From a virus: a stretch of DNA of 64,000 nt. The notes under the pieces are model-generated. The model did no database searches. It worked only from the letters and a program-made list of their open reading frames with translations, and was not told the origin of the DNA. The stretch covers positions 62,001 to 126,000 of IMG/VR virus record IMGVR_UViG_3300011934_000017; one strand, written 5' to 3'. A program made the translations under genes and the position numbers. Positions 34,767-41,568 of the stretch are shown one piece after another (positions within the stretch are counted from its first letter, which is position 1; each line of letters opens with the position of its first letter).

Positions 34767-35247
34767 TATTGAAAAAAGTAAATGGTGTTTGGAGCCGGAC
34801 ACTCTGTACAAGCTTGCCTTAGACATGGAGAAAAACAGGAAGCTTTCTTTCACTGAAACAGAAACGGGCATAAAGGAATGTACTGTACCTCTTCGAAGCG
34901 CTGCTGTAAAGGACGTATTTTATTCAATAGAAATTCGTAGAGGTCCGAGTGGTGGTGAAATAACAATAAATATGACAGATGGAGATTCAGGAGAAAAGGT
35001 AAAAGTATACGAGAACGGAAGGATATTACGATGGGGAGCTTGGGCATTAGAGCTTATGCAAGCGTTACCTCCTCTCATTGCAAGGGAAAGTAACGCTGCT
35101 GCCCATATCAAGGAAGGAAACGCTCGAATTGAAAGCGTTTTGTTTGACACATTGGACGGAAGAATTGGAGTATTCTTCGGTAAGGAAGAGCATCAACGCA
35201 TTTTGGAAGAAGACAAAAGCGGTATGCTAGTTCGTTCTCTATACTAG
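34759..35247 (+). CDS. Unknown protein, last gene of the plus-strand island
   Basis: This 162-residue protein is of mixed alpha/beta composition, with segments such as GGEITINMTDGDSGEKVKVYENG and a Leu/Ala-rich middle. No known motif is visible. It overlaps the preceding gene by eight bases. Its TAG stop shares a CTAG palindrome with the stop of the convergent minus-strand gene, so both genes end on the same four bases. Function unknown. Confidence 0.6.
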   Translation: MIDIEKSKWCLEPDTLYKLALDMEKNRKLSFTETETGIKECTVPLRSAAVKDVFYSIEIRRGPSGGEITINMTDGDSGEKVKVYENGRILRWGAWALELMQALPPLIARESNAAAHIKEGNARIESVLFDTLDGRIGVFFGKEEHQRILEEDKSGMLVRSLY

Positions 35248-35588
35248 AGTTTACCTTTAGGACCTCCAACAATCGTGCGTCCTTTGGGAGGAGCAGAATC
35301 GCGTTCGTGTCTGCCCTCCCATATTTCACGTTTAACATGGACGTCACGCGCAGAACCTGGATCCTGTGCATCTGTTCCCGATCGAGGAAGCGCAAGATCA
35401 CGCTTAGGTTTCTTGCCTTTCTTTTTGTGGCGATGTTTAAACTCTTCGACAGTTTCATCCCAAAGATCGCCATTATCTTCCTGCCTCGGCAATCTTTGCC
35501 CTTCCCCTCTGCTACCCGAATTATCTGGTGTAGTAGCAGCCTCTTCTTCTGAATCAGTGTAAGACCTTTCAACGAAAATCTTAGCCAT
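35244..35588 (-). CDS. Charged, probably disordered protein
   Basis: From ATG 35588 (MAKIFVERSYTDSEEE), with AAGGTG six bases upstream, this encodes 114 residues. A GTG at 35597 would add three. The product is very rich in Lys, Arg, Glu, Asp, Gly and Pro (for example HRHKKKGKKPKRDL) and probably disordered, which fits a nucleic-acid- or partner-binding tail. It starts directly after topoisomerase IB, whose stop TAA lies in the ribosome-binding region. Function unknown. Confidence 0.6.
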   Translation of the reverse strand: MAKIFVERSYTDSEEEAATTPDNSGSRGEGQRLPRQEDNGDLWDETVEEFKHRHKKKGKKPKRDLALPRSGTDAQDPGSARDVHVKREIWEGRHERDSAPPKGRTIVGGPKGKL

Positions 35589-35589
35589 A

Positions 35590-37308
35590 TTATGCACCTT
35601 TTACAGAATCGATAGCTTTCTGAATCTTAGCGGGAGGACGAATACCTAGGTTCGTATAGAACTCTGCTAAGATTTCAGGACTAATATAGTTTCCGATCGC
35701 CGTGCTTGTTGTGACTTTTTCTCCGCTGGTATGACCAAGCTCATTACCTACATCCATAATCTGTTCTTCTACCCACTGGTTTACCTCTCGCTCAGTCCAA
35801 TCTCCGCCTTTCTTGAACGGACTCTTCTTCAGAATGTCTGCGACCATCTTAGTAGCTTTAGATGTTCTGAATTTATGAACAGTGAAGTCGGGATGACCAC
35901 CAAGCGTTCTAAGATACTTAGTGACTAGCGTACTCGTAGGTGTCTTTTGGACACCGCCTTGACCTTTCACCAAAAATATACTATCAGTAGCTTTTTTACC
36001 TTTCATGTACCGCTTAAGGTTCTTAACCAGCAGCTTTAATGCAGGGGAGCTATTATAATGAATAACGTGGTGTTGTTGGGCACCTGTATTACTGGACTGA
36101 GACTTACCTTTGTATTTAACGATGACCTTGGTTTCGTCTATCTTGACGTGACGAACTTGAAGCTGGGTAGTGGCGTAGGTGGTTTCACCTTTTGACGCGG
36201 TACCTGGGTTACCTGGACGTGCAGAAGTAGTGTATATAAACTCCAGGATAGTAGCAAGCTTTCCATTCAATGTGTCCGGCTGCTTCATATCCAAGCGCCA
36301 TTTACGCGCCATTGCAGGTAGCTTGGGCATAGTTGCAGTAACGGCGGCAAACTTTTTATTTTTGGAAGCTGCACGATAATCTTCGGTATAAGCTTTAGAA
36401 GAATCTGTTGCACCGAAAGGAGTGAATCGGCAGACATACGTGTTATCTAGTTTCGGGTCGTACTCTGGGTTCATACGAACTTCACCGGAAGGTGCCGTTA
36501 GAAGTTTCTTGCCTTTGGTTGTATAGAACTTGCCCGCGTCATCTATCATACCGATAAAATCTTTAGGCAAAGTGTTAGGGATGCCTTCATCTTTTAAAGC
36601 TTGAACAACTTCTCCAACAGGTAAGTACGGCTTACCGCTGCTGCGGACCAAAGATTTCAAACGAGTCTTCATTGTGTTTCGAAGCGTTGTTTGCAGCTTC
36701 AAGTATCGAACATGGTCGTCCAGTTTCTTACCTTTAACCTTAGCTATTTTTTGCCACTGTTGAAGAGTGTCTAGCGGAAGTGTTAGACCCGGAGTACCTG
36801 CATACTTCTCTACTAGAGTTTCTAACTCAGAAGTCTCGCCCGAAATGTCATCATGCTCTTCGATAAACATTTCATTAACATCTGGATCTTGAAAGCGTGT
36901 CACAACCTTAGAAAGCCTAGACGACGCAGCACCACTTCCCTTCGTTTGTATGAGGCGCAAATCATTAAGAAGAGCAAGGTCTTCTTTAGTTAGATCCAGC
37001 TCTTCCTTTAGATCAGGTGTCTTACTTTTTAAATCCATAACAACGTCGGTTATAGATTGCTCAAAGTCTTCATCTTCGTTAGGATCCGCACCAGCGACTA
37101 ACTGCTTATGCGCTTTTGTAAGCAGGGTTTTCTTGAGCTTAAAGCGCTTTACGAACGGTTCCATTCGAGCCATCCAGAGATTTACCTTGCGCATATAAGA
37201 AGGTTTATACTCAAACTCCTTAGACATTACAAGAGACATTATAACTTTCATATAAGCCTCAGCACTGTCCTTTTCTACTGCACTAAGTGAAACGAAACCT
37301 CGAAGCAT
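35590..37308 (-). CDS. DNA topoisomerase IB
   Basis: This 572-residue type IB enzyme relaxes supercoils by a transient 3'-phosphotyrosine link. The C-terminal half carries the family set: Arg in TTSARPGNPG with TTQLQVRHVKI after it, the Lys loop VKYKGKSQSS, Arg in VHKFRTSKAT, and LGHTS followed by NYISPEI with the predicted active Tyr541. The N-terminal ~180 residues are helical and unlike the viral or bacterial enzymes of ~310-350 residues. It is longer than poxvirus-type enzymes, so a virion- or phage-specific N-terminal region is likely. ATG 37308. Confidence 0.82.
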   Translation of the reverse strand: MLRGFVSLSAVEKDSAEAYMKVIMSLVMSKEFEYKPSYMRKVNLWMARMEPFVKRFKLKKTLLTKAHKQLVAGADPNEDEDFEQSITDVVMDLKSKTPDLKEELDLTKEDLALLNDLRLIQTKGSGAASSRLSKVVTRFQDPDVNEMFIEEHDDISGETSELETLVEKYAGTPGLTLPLDTLQQWQKIAKVKGKKLDDHVRYLKLQTTLRNTMKTRLKSLVRSSGKPYLPVGEVVQALKDEGIPNTLPKDFIGMIDDAGKFYTTKGKKLLTAPSGEVRMNPEYDPKLDNTYVCRFTPFGATDSSKAYTEDYRAASKNKKFAAVTATMPKLPAMARKWRLDMKQPDTLNGKLATILEFIYTTSARPGNPGTASKGETTYATTQLQVRHVKIDETKVIVKYKGKSQSSNTGAQQHHVIHYNSSPALKLLVKNLKRYMKGKKATDSIFLVKGQGGVQKTPTSTLVTKYLRTLGGHPDFTVHKFRTSKATKMVADILKKSPFKKGGDWTEREVNQWVEEQIMDVGNELGHTSGEKVTTSTAIGNYISPEILAEFYTNLGIRPPAKIQKAIDSVKGA

Positions 37309-37318
37309 TTTAATTCTC

Positions 37319-37747
37319 CTACAAGAACAATCGGTTGAATTTATTTAGGTATAAAAAGTTTTTGTGCTCAGAACGAGGCACTGGATATCCAATGTAGCGC
37401 ACAGTAGGCGTCCATTGTATTCCAGCAGTAGGCTCTACAACTTGATCGTTCTGCACACAAAAAGAATGAGTGATAATGCGAGGATCGGGATCCCACTCGT
37501 CAGGTACAATAAGATACCCAACGTACACAGGAAGATCGTTCTCTTCAGCAAAAGCTACAGCATTATCATGAGGTGTGGTTCTTGAAAGCGCCCCTATGTT
37601 CTTTCCTTTAGGAATTGATTGTAATGTCCGAAGACGCATCAGTATATCTGGCATATACATGTACTTTCGAGACAGCTTTTGAATAATCAATTCGGGCAAA
37701 GGATTAACATTGGTTTTAGGCGACATTCTGGATATTGATATAAACAT
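37319..37747 (-). CDS. Unknown phage protein
   Basis: This 142-residue protein begins MFISISRMSPK. It has a helical N-terminal half and a beta-rich second half with PVYVGYLIVPDEWDP, THSFCVQNDQVVEPTAG and RYIGYPVP. The 'SHSFCV...VVEPT' arrangement recurs in uncharacterised phage proteins as I recall, but no function is known to me. It lies between the P-loop NTPase and topoisomerase IB with short gaps of nine and ten bases, so it is co-transcribed with them. Confidence 0.6.
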   Translation of the reverse strand: MFISISRMSPKTNVNPLPELIIQKLSRKYMYMPDILMRLRTLQSIPKGKNIGALSRTTPHDNAVAFAEENDLPVYVGYLIVPDEWDPDPRIITHSFCVQNDQVVEPTAGIQWTPTVRYIGYPVPRSEHKNFLYLNKFNRLFL

Positions 37748-37755
37748 TACGAATC

Positions 37756-38325
37756 CTATATGTCTTGAAGCCCTAGAAGTCTCGCAGCGTGGAAAGGACG
37801 ATCTTCTAAAGAAATGTTGTAAGGAAGAACAGGAGCACCTAACATAATTCCCATGCTGGACATTGTGTTTTCTAGCAGGCGCATGTGCTGTGCGTCTTTA
37901 CGTCCCTTATAAGGCTCGTCTTTATGTTCCAGATTAGCGTGGGACTGAACAACCAACACCTTATCAAACCTATCTACCAGACTTTTGGCGTTTTGCATAT
38001 ATTCGACAAAAGCCTGATGATCATGGTCACCACGTTCTACAACTGTTGTCATAGTATAACCAATCAGGTCTATTGTGGTTCGATCAAATATCGTGCTCTG
38101 TTGACGGCCTAAACAAAGGTCTAGCGCTTCGTGCATTTTATGAAGTGCTGTATTCTGCACGGCAATACGTTGATTCCAAGGTAGAATCTGATCAGGCAAT
38201 AGACCGTGATGTTCGAAGCTGGCGCGAATAACAGAGGGTTGAAAGTATAGATCGTACTTTTCAGCCAAGGTCATGGCTAAATAGGTTTTACCGCAACGAT
38301 GTACTCCTGAAAGACCGTAAATCAT
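37756..38325 (-). CDS. P-loop NTPase or nucleotide kinase
   Basis: This 189-residue protein has the Walker A motif GVHRCGKT (7-14), an FDRTTIDLIGY segment, and a KVLVVQSH strand suited to Walker B-adjacent beta structure. Its size and layout fit AAA-type or NadR/thymidylate-kinase-like small NTPases found in phages, which phosphorylate nucleosides, cofactors or nucleotides. The substrate cannot be told from the sequence. Its ATG overlaps the TGA of the MmcB-like gene. Thymidylate synthase nearby makes nucleotide salvage plausible. Confidence 0.68.
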   Translation of the reverse strand: MIYGLSGVHRCGKTYLAMTLAEKYDLYFQPSVIRASFEHHGLLPDQILPWNQRIAVQNTALHKMHEALDLCLGRQQSTIFDRTTIDLIGYTMTTVVERGDHDHQAFVEYMQNAKSLVDRFDKVLVVQSHANLEHKDEPYKGRKDAQHMRLLENTMSSMGIMLGAPVLPYNISLEDRPFHAARLLGLQDI

Positions 38326-38816
38326 TTTTGTTCCTTATCTATGTATAGACGTTTGCGACGCTTATGTATACGCTTAGACTCTCCTCCACGCCAAGCCATG
38401 CGTAGTATAAGGGCTTGGACAATAGTAGGGTCAACTTCTTTACGCTTTGCGTTCAAAGCTACCTTGATATATCCACTTCTTTCGCAGAGAATCATAACGC
38501 CGACGCCGTGCTCTTTTAACTCGGCACGCACCTTCTTTTGGAACTTGGGTTTGCTCCAAAGCGCTTCAGTGAACACCATATAAAGACGATTGGTGTAAGG
38601 CAAATAGGTCTTCCACTTGTTGTCAGCATTATAGTCTGCAACACAGCTTTTGACTTCGCAGCCTATAAGATCGCCTTTTGTATTCAAGGCAAGTATATCA
38701 AGGCGTTTCTTTCCCCAGCTTTCAACTCCAAGCTCTATATGGCAGGAGTAGCGCTTATGACTCAGGTAGTACACGGCAGCCTTCGTCAGGACGCTGGTTG
38801 TGTGTTTTCTCGACAT
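38322..38816 (-). CDS. MmcB-like PD-(D/E)xK DNA repair nuclease
   Basis: The start is set at ATG 38816 (MSRKHTTSV), with GGA upstream, because a TATAAT-like element overlaps the longer start at 38843. The 164-residue product matches the MmcB family: RLDILALNTKGDLIGCEVKSCVADYNADNKW, with Asp40, Glu54 and Lys56 as the PD-(D/E)xK set, then a TNRLYMVF strand. MmcB proteins are repair-linked nucleases in bacteria. The basic C terminus (KRIHKRRKRL) could bind DNA. It overlaps the NTPase gene by four bases. Confidence 0.72.
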   Translation of the reverse strand: MSRKHTTSVLTKAAVYYLSHKRYSCHIELGVESWGKKRLDILALNTKGDLIGCEVKSCVADYNADNKWKTYLPYTNRLYMVFTEALWSKPKFQKKVRAELKEHGVGVMILCERSGYIKVALNAKRKEVDPTIVQALILRMAWRGGESKRIHKRRKRLYIDKEQK

Positions 38817-38845
38817 AACTTTTCCACGCTGAAACAATAACATAA

Positions 38846-38851
38846 ATTATA
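38846..38851 (-). promoter_or_regulatory. TATAAT element upstream of the MmcB-like gene
   Basis: TATAAT lies on the minus strand, 30 bases before the ATG and just after a terminator. No clear -35 is seen. Confidence 0.4.
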
Positions 38852-38874
38852 TCGAATTTTGAGGCTGGAGACCG

Positions 38875-38908
38875 AAAAAAGGGCTAGAGTCGAATGACCC
38901 CAGCCCTT
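38875..38908 (-). terminator. Rho-independent terminator
   Basis: On the minus strand AAGGGCT (38902-38908) pairs with AGCCCTT (38879-38885), followed by TTTTTT. It ends transcription after the basic coiled-coil gene. Confidence 0.8.
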
Positions 38909-38926
38909 GAGTATAAAGCTTCTGCG

Positions 38927-39256
38927 TTATTTACCCAATGAGGTTCTACGTGCAACCTTTTCAGCCATACGCTTTTTACGCGGAGCTTCGGAAGCTTCTT
39001 GGCCAATGTCTGCCAGCTTGTCGTTGATATCGTCCACAGCATCACTCAGTTTTCGATATTCAGGAAGCAATTTTCTAATCGCTGCCTTATCTCCTTTATC
39101 TTCGGCTCTATCCATTTTAAGCTTAATGCCGTTCAATTTGGACATCAAAGGCTTTTTCTTTTCTTTCAGCTTGTCAGCTTTTGGGCCTTTAGCTTTGCGC
39201 CTTAGACCAGCATAAGGATCGTCTTGGCTTTTGCTTGTAGAAATAAATACTTGCAT
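38927..39256 (-). CDS. Basic coiled-coil protein
   Basis: This 109-residue protein is very rich in Lys, Arg, Ala and Asp. After a short beta start (MQVFISTSKSQDDPYAG), like the start of the neighbouring GNAT protein (MKIFISSASDKP), it has heptad-like helices (KLNGIKLKMDRAEDKGD, RKLSDAVDDINDKLADI). It may bind nucleic acid or a partner. A terminator follows its stop. The family is not recognised. Confidence 0.62.
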   Translation of the reverse strand: MQVFISTSKSQDDPYAGLRRKAKGPKADKLKEKKKPLMSKLNGIKLKMDRAEDKGDKAAIRKLLPEYRKLSDAVDDINDKLADIGQEASEAPRKKRMAEKVARRTSLGK

Positions 39257-39266
39257 TGTGTTTCTC

Positions 39267-39647
39267 CTAGAATTTTTTCAGATATACTGCGGAATTTTCT
39301 TTGCGTATCTGCAAAGCATCGTTAATAGTGCCACCTTGAACTAAACGAAAGCCGTTTTTCCAAAACAAGCGAACGCTAGTATCACTACTACATTGCGCTC
39401 CAATATCACGAGGATAAACGGAGAGCACTTCTTTCAGAAGCTTATCTGCTACACCCTTGTTACGCATTTCAGGGCTTACGAAAGTCTCAACCACAGAATA
39501 CTTAGCAGGAGCATACGGCGGCTTTATGGCTACCACAATTCTGCTTTTAGGGTCTTCATCGTGCTCGAATACATGACCCTTTACATTATCGAACAGGTGT
39601 ATCATTTTTGCAGGTTTGTCGGAAGCACTGGATATGAAAATTTTCAT
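39267..39647 (-). CDS. GNAT-like acetyltransferase
   Basis: This 126-residue protein has the GNAT core: ETFVSPEMRNKGVADKLLKEVLSVYP matches the acetyl-CoA pyrophosphate-binding motif (R-x-x-G-x-A), and SSDTSVRLFWKNGFRLVQGG matches the C-terminal conserved strand/helix. It is short for the family (~140-150), with a compact N terminus. The substrate is unknown; phage GNATs can modify host proteins. It starts after the nuclease gene in the accessory block. Confidence 0.72.
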   Translation of the reverse strand: MKIFISSASDKPAKMIHLFDNVKGHVFEHDEDPKSRIVVAIKPPYAPAKYSVVETFVSPEMRNKGVADKLLKEVLSVYPRDIGAQCSSDTSVRLFWKNGFRLVQGGTINDALQIRKENSAVYLKKF

Positions 39648-39656
39648 ATGATTCTC

Positions 39657-40166
39657 TTATGTTTCAAACAGACCCACGCGCTCTTCTACAGGGTTCAGTT
39701 CAGGCATTATAGAAAGCAACTCTTCTTTCTTCATGTAAGGCCAATTTTTAGGCATGCGCAGTCTATTACCTTTCTTGTCCATTAAAAGCAGCATGAACCT
39801 GAAACCCTTTTTATGGCAAGCAATAGCCTTAGCGCAAGTCATACTCCAACCACGCTGCTTATTTCCATGGAGTCCTAACGTGTGTGTAGACTTTACTTCT
39901 ACCACGAGACGTTTTGAAATTACAAATAGGTCTGGATAGTAAGTACGCATTTTCTTCCGGTACTTATAACGAATGTTCAATGCGTTTCCAAACTCTTCTT
40001 CACATCGAATATCAGAAGCTTCAAGTCCCAGTTCGTCCGTTAAGTAGCGTATGGCTTGCGGCTCATAGCCTTGAACCTTTACGTGTCTGTCACCTATTGT
40101 GGTTTCATACTGTCTAAACTTTTTTGTCTTTCTTCGCCGTCGCTTATGTTTGTGTGCGGAAAGCAT
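39657..40166 (-). CDS. PD-(D/E)xK nuclease
   Basis: This 169-residue protein has a basic N terminus (KHKRRRRKTKKF) and a VQGYEPQAIRYL helix. The nuclease core is YYPDLFVISKRLVVEVKST, with Pro78-Asp79 and Glu90-x-Lys92, and a following helix (MTCAKAIACHKKG). This arrangement resembles small phage endonucleases that use 'VQGYE...' as a pre-core signature. DNA target unknown: it could be a homing-, repair- or host-DNA-degrading enzyme. No partner methylase is seen. Confidence 0.7.
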   Translation of the reverse strand: MLSAHKHKRRRRKTKKFRQYETTIGDRHVKVQGYEPQAIRYLTDELGLEASDIRCEEEFGNALNIRYKYRKKMRTYYPDLFVISKRLVVEVKSTHTLGLHGNKQRGWSMTCAKAIACHKKGFRFMLLLMDKKGNRLRMPKNWPYMKKEELLSIMPELNPVEERVGLFET

Positions 40167-40173
40167 GGTACAC

Positions 40174-40419
40174 CTATAGATCGAGAGAAATCTGGACCAT
40201 GTGAGAAGATGATTCGGAAGCAGTTTCGTATCCTGACATTCGCTTCCAAATTCCCATCACATAGGCATAAAACTCGTTAGAGTCTAGCTCAAGTCCTTTT
40301 TTCTCCGCTATAGTCTTAGCGCGTTCCCAAAGAGCTTCTAGCTCTTCAAAAGCCTCTTCCTCTTCGATATCGTGGCGTTCAGCGTAGGTTTTGGCAAAAG
40401 AACGAATAACGGCAGGCAT
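40174..40419 (-). CDS. Small acidic helical protein
   Basis: This 81-residue protein is Glu-rich and helical (ERHDIEEEEAFEELEALWERAK) with a YAYVMGIWKRM segment. The first ~30 residues resemble a short helical module seen in phage proteins of unknown role. A TATAAT-like element lies 31 bases before its ATG. It is followed directly by the nuclease gene. Function unknown. Confidence 0.58.
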   Translation of the reverse strand: MPAVIRSFAKTYAERHDIEEEEAFEELEALWERAKTIAEKKGLELDSNEFYAYVMGIWKRMSGYETASESSSHMVQISLDL

Positions 40420-40449
40420 AAGTAAACTCCTAAAGTGCTCTTAGGGTAA

Positions 40450-40455
40450 ATTATA
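40450..40455 (-). promoter_or_regulatory. TATAAT element before the small acidic gene
   Basis: TATAAT on the minus strand lies 31 bases upstream of ATG 40419. TTGAAT sits 15 bases further upstream, a short spacer, so it is a weak promoter candidate. Confidence 0.35.
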
Positions 40456-40472
40456 TGCCTACCGTCGAATAT

Positions 40473-40949
40473 TCAAACAGTTTCTTCTAGCTTATCTAGC
40501 ATAGGAGATAGCGCAGAAGGCAGTTTCTTTCGTGCTTTTTCAATAGTGAACCACTTTCGTTGGCGTCGTTCGGCTTCTGGCCATTCTGTCAGTCGTTCTT
40601 TTACTTCCATTGCATACACATCAACTTTCTGCGGACGACCTGTAGCACCCTTGATATAAGCATACTTTCCAAGCTTCTTTTTAGCTTTGCCTAGAAGACC
40701 TGCCTCTTCGTATGCTTCTGTCTCAGCAGACTTGCGCTTGGTCATATCGGGCTCTACGCCGCCTTTGGGAAGTCCCCACTTTTCAGAGTGGGAGCTGGAG
40801 ACCAGTAGAACTTGAAGCTCTCCATGTTTGTTGAAACGATAGGGAATAACGCCCGATTGCTTGCGAGGCTTTCGAGACGCATTCTTTCTTCGAATCTTTT
40901 TAGGCAGTTTTTGAGTAGGCCCTGATGCTAATGAAACAGTGATTTCCAT
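40473..40949 (-). CDS. Nudix hydrolase
   Basis: This 158-residue protein has a basic N terminus followed by a Nudix fold: VIPYRFNKHGELQVLLVSS, WGLPKGGVEP, and a Nudix box with TEAYEEAGLLG (the box Glu pair intact, while the usual Arg and first Glu are replaced). The same substitutions occur in the diphosphoinositol-phosphatase-like subfamily with the PKG...EAYEEAG pattern and a late WPE..ER.R.WF block, all seen here. The substrate is unknown. It follows the cell-wall hydrolase by ten bases. Confidence 0.78.
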   Translation of the reverse strand: MEITVSLASGPTQKLPKKIRRKNASRKPRKQSGVIPYRFNKHGELQVLLVSSSHSEKWGLPKGGVEPDMTKRKSAETEAYEEAGLLGKAKKKLGKYAYIKGATGRPQKVDVYAMEVKERLTEWPEAERRQRKWFTIEKARKKLPSALSPMLDKLEETV

Positions 40950-40959
40950 CGTATTATCC

Positions 40960-41457
40960 TCACCAGTTTTGAACTACACTTGCTACAGCGTAGCGTGGTT
41001 TACCGGGTCGTTTGAAAAATTCGTGATTACCGATCTTGCCTAAAAATTCGTATTCAAAATACCAATCTGGCAGCAAATGATCTGGAATGACGCTTGGGTT
41101 TAAGTAATGAGTAGCGCCTTTGACAGGCGAGTCTGGTAGACCGTCGTAAAGGAAGCTATAGACTATTCGCGCTACTGCAAGCTCCTCTTCCTCTGAAGGG
41201 TCCCCAATAGGATGACCTTCAATAGTCCAAGAAAACTGATAGGGCTGGTATATCACTTTAGACACACCTTCAGGAAAGTCTGTTCTTAGCGATCTTTCGT
41301 GAACAACTTCAAGAACAGCCAGTTGGCCCAAAAGAGGTTCACCACGCGCCTCATGTAATACGTTTTCGATCAGGTTAGCGTGTGAAGGATATTGCATATC
41401 GGAATTATGAAGATCAACAACAACCGCCATAGGAAGTAGCAAGGATTCGAGTAACAT
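40960..41457 (-). CDS. SleB-type cell-wall hydrolase
   Basis: This 165-residue hydrolase of the SleB/CwlJ family (Hydrolase_2) cleaves peptidoglycan, probably as a glycosylase or amidase. It has HEARGE (35-40) with the likely catalytic Glu36, QLAVLEVVHERS, VIYQPYQFSW, KGATHYLNP and IGNHEFF. The hydrophobic N terminus (MLLESLLLPMAVVV) may be a signal-anchor, so it could be an endolysin released late. An extended -10 element lies ~85 bases upstream. It could instead be a virion-bound lysin. Confidence 0.78.
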   Translation of the reverse strand: MLLESLLLPMAVVVDLHNSDMQYPSHANLIENVLHEARGEPLLGQLAVLEVVHERSLRTDFPEGVSKVIYQPYQFSWTIEGHPIGDPSEEEELAVARIVYSFLYDGLPDSPVKGATHYLNPSVIPDHLLPDWYFEYEFLGKIGNHEFFKRPGKPRYAVASVVQNW

Positions 41458-41542
41458 AAAAGCTCCTAGATAAAATGTGCAAACTTTTCAAGTTTAACAA
41501 AGTGCGTAACCACTTTTCTGAATACATCAGGGTTACTCTTTC

Positions 41543-41551
41543 ATTATATCA
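41543..41551 (-). promoter_or_regulatory. Extended -10 promoter before the hydrolase
   Basis: TGATATAAT on the minus strand is an exact extended -10 (TG-n-TATAAT), about 86 bases before ATG 41457. No clear -35 is needed for this class. The leader contains a GTAACC/GGTTAC inverted repeat (41506-41511 and 41531-41536). Confidence 0.5.
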
Positions 41552-41568
41552 TAGGTAGCTTTTAAAAT

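Noticed and set aside
38927-38936. Another TAAATAA motif as promoter
   Set aside because: It is the stop codon context of the basic coiled-coil gene and lies just before its terminator.
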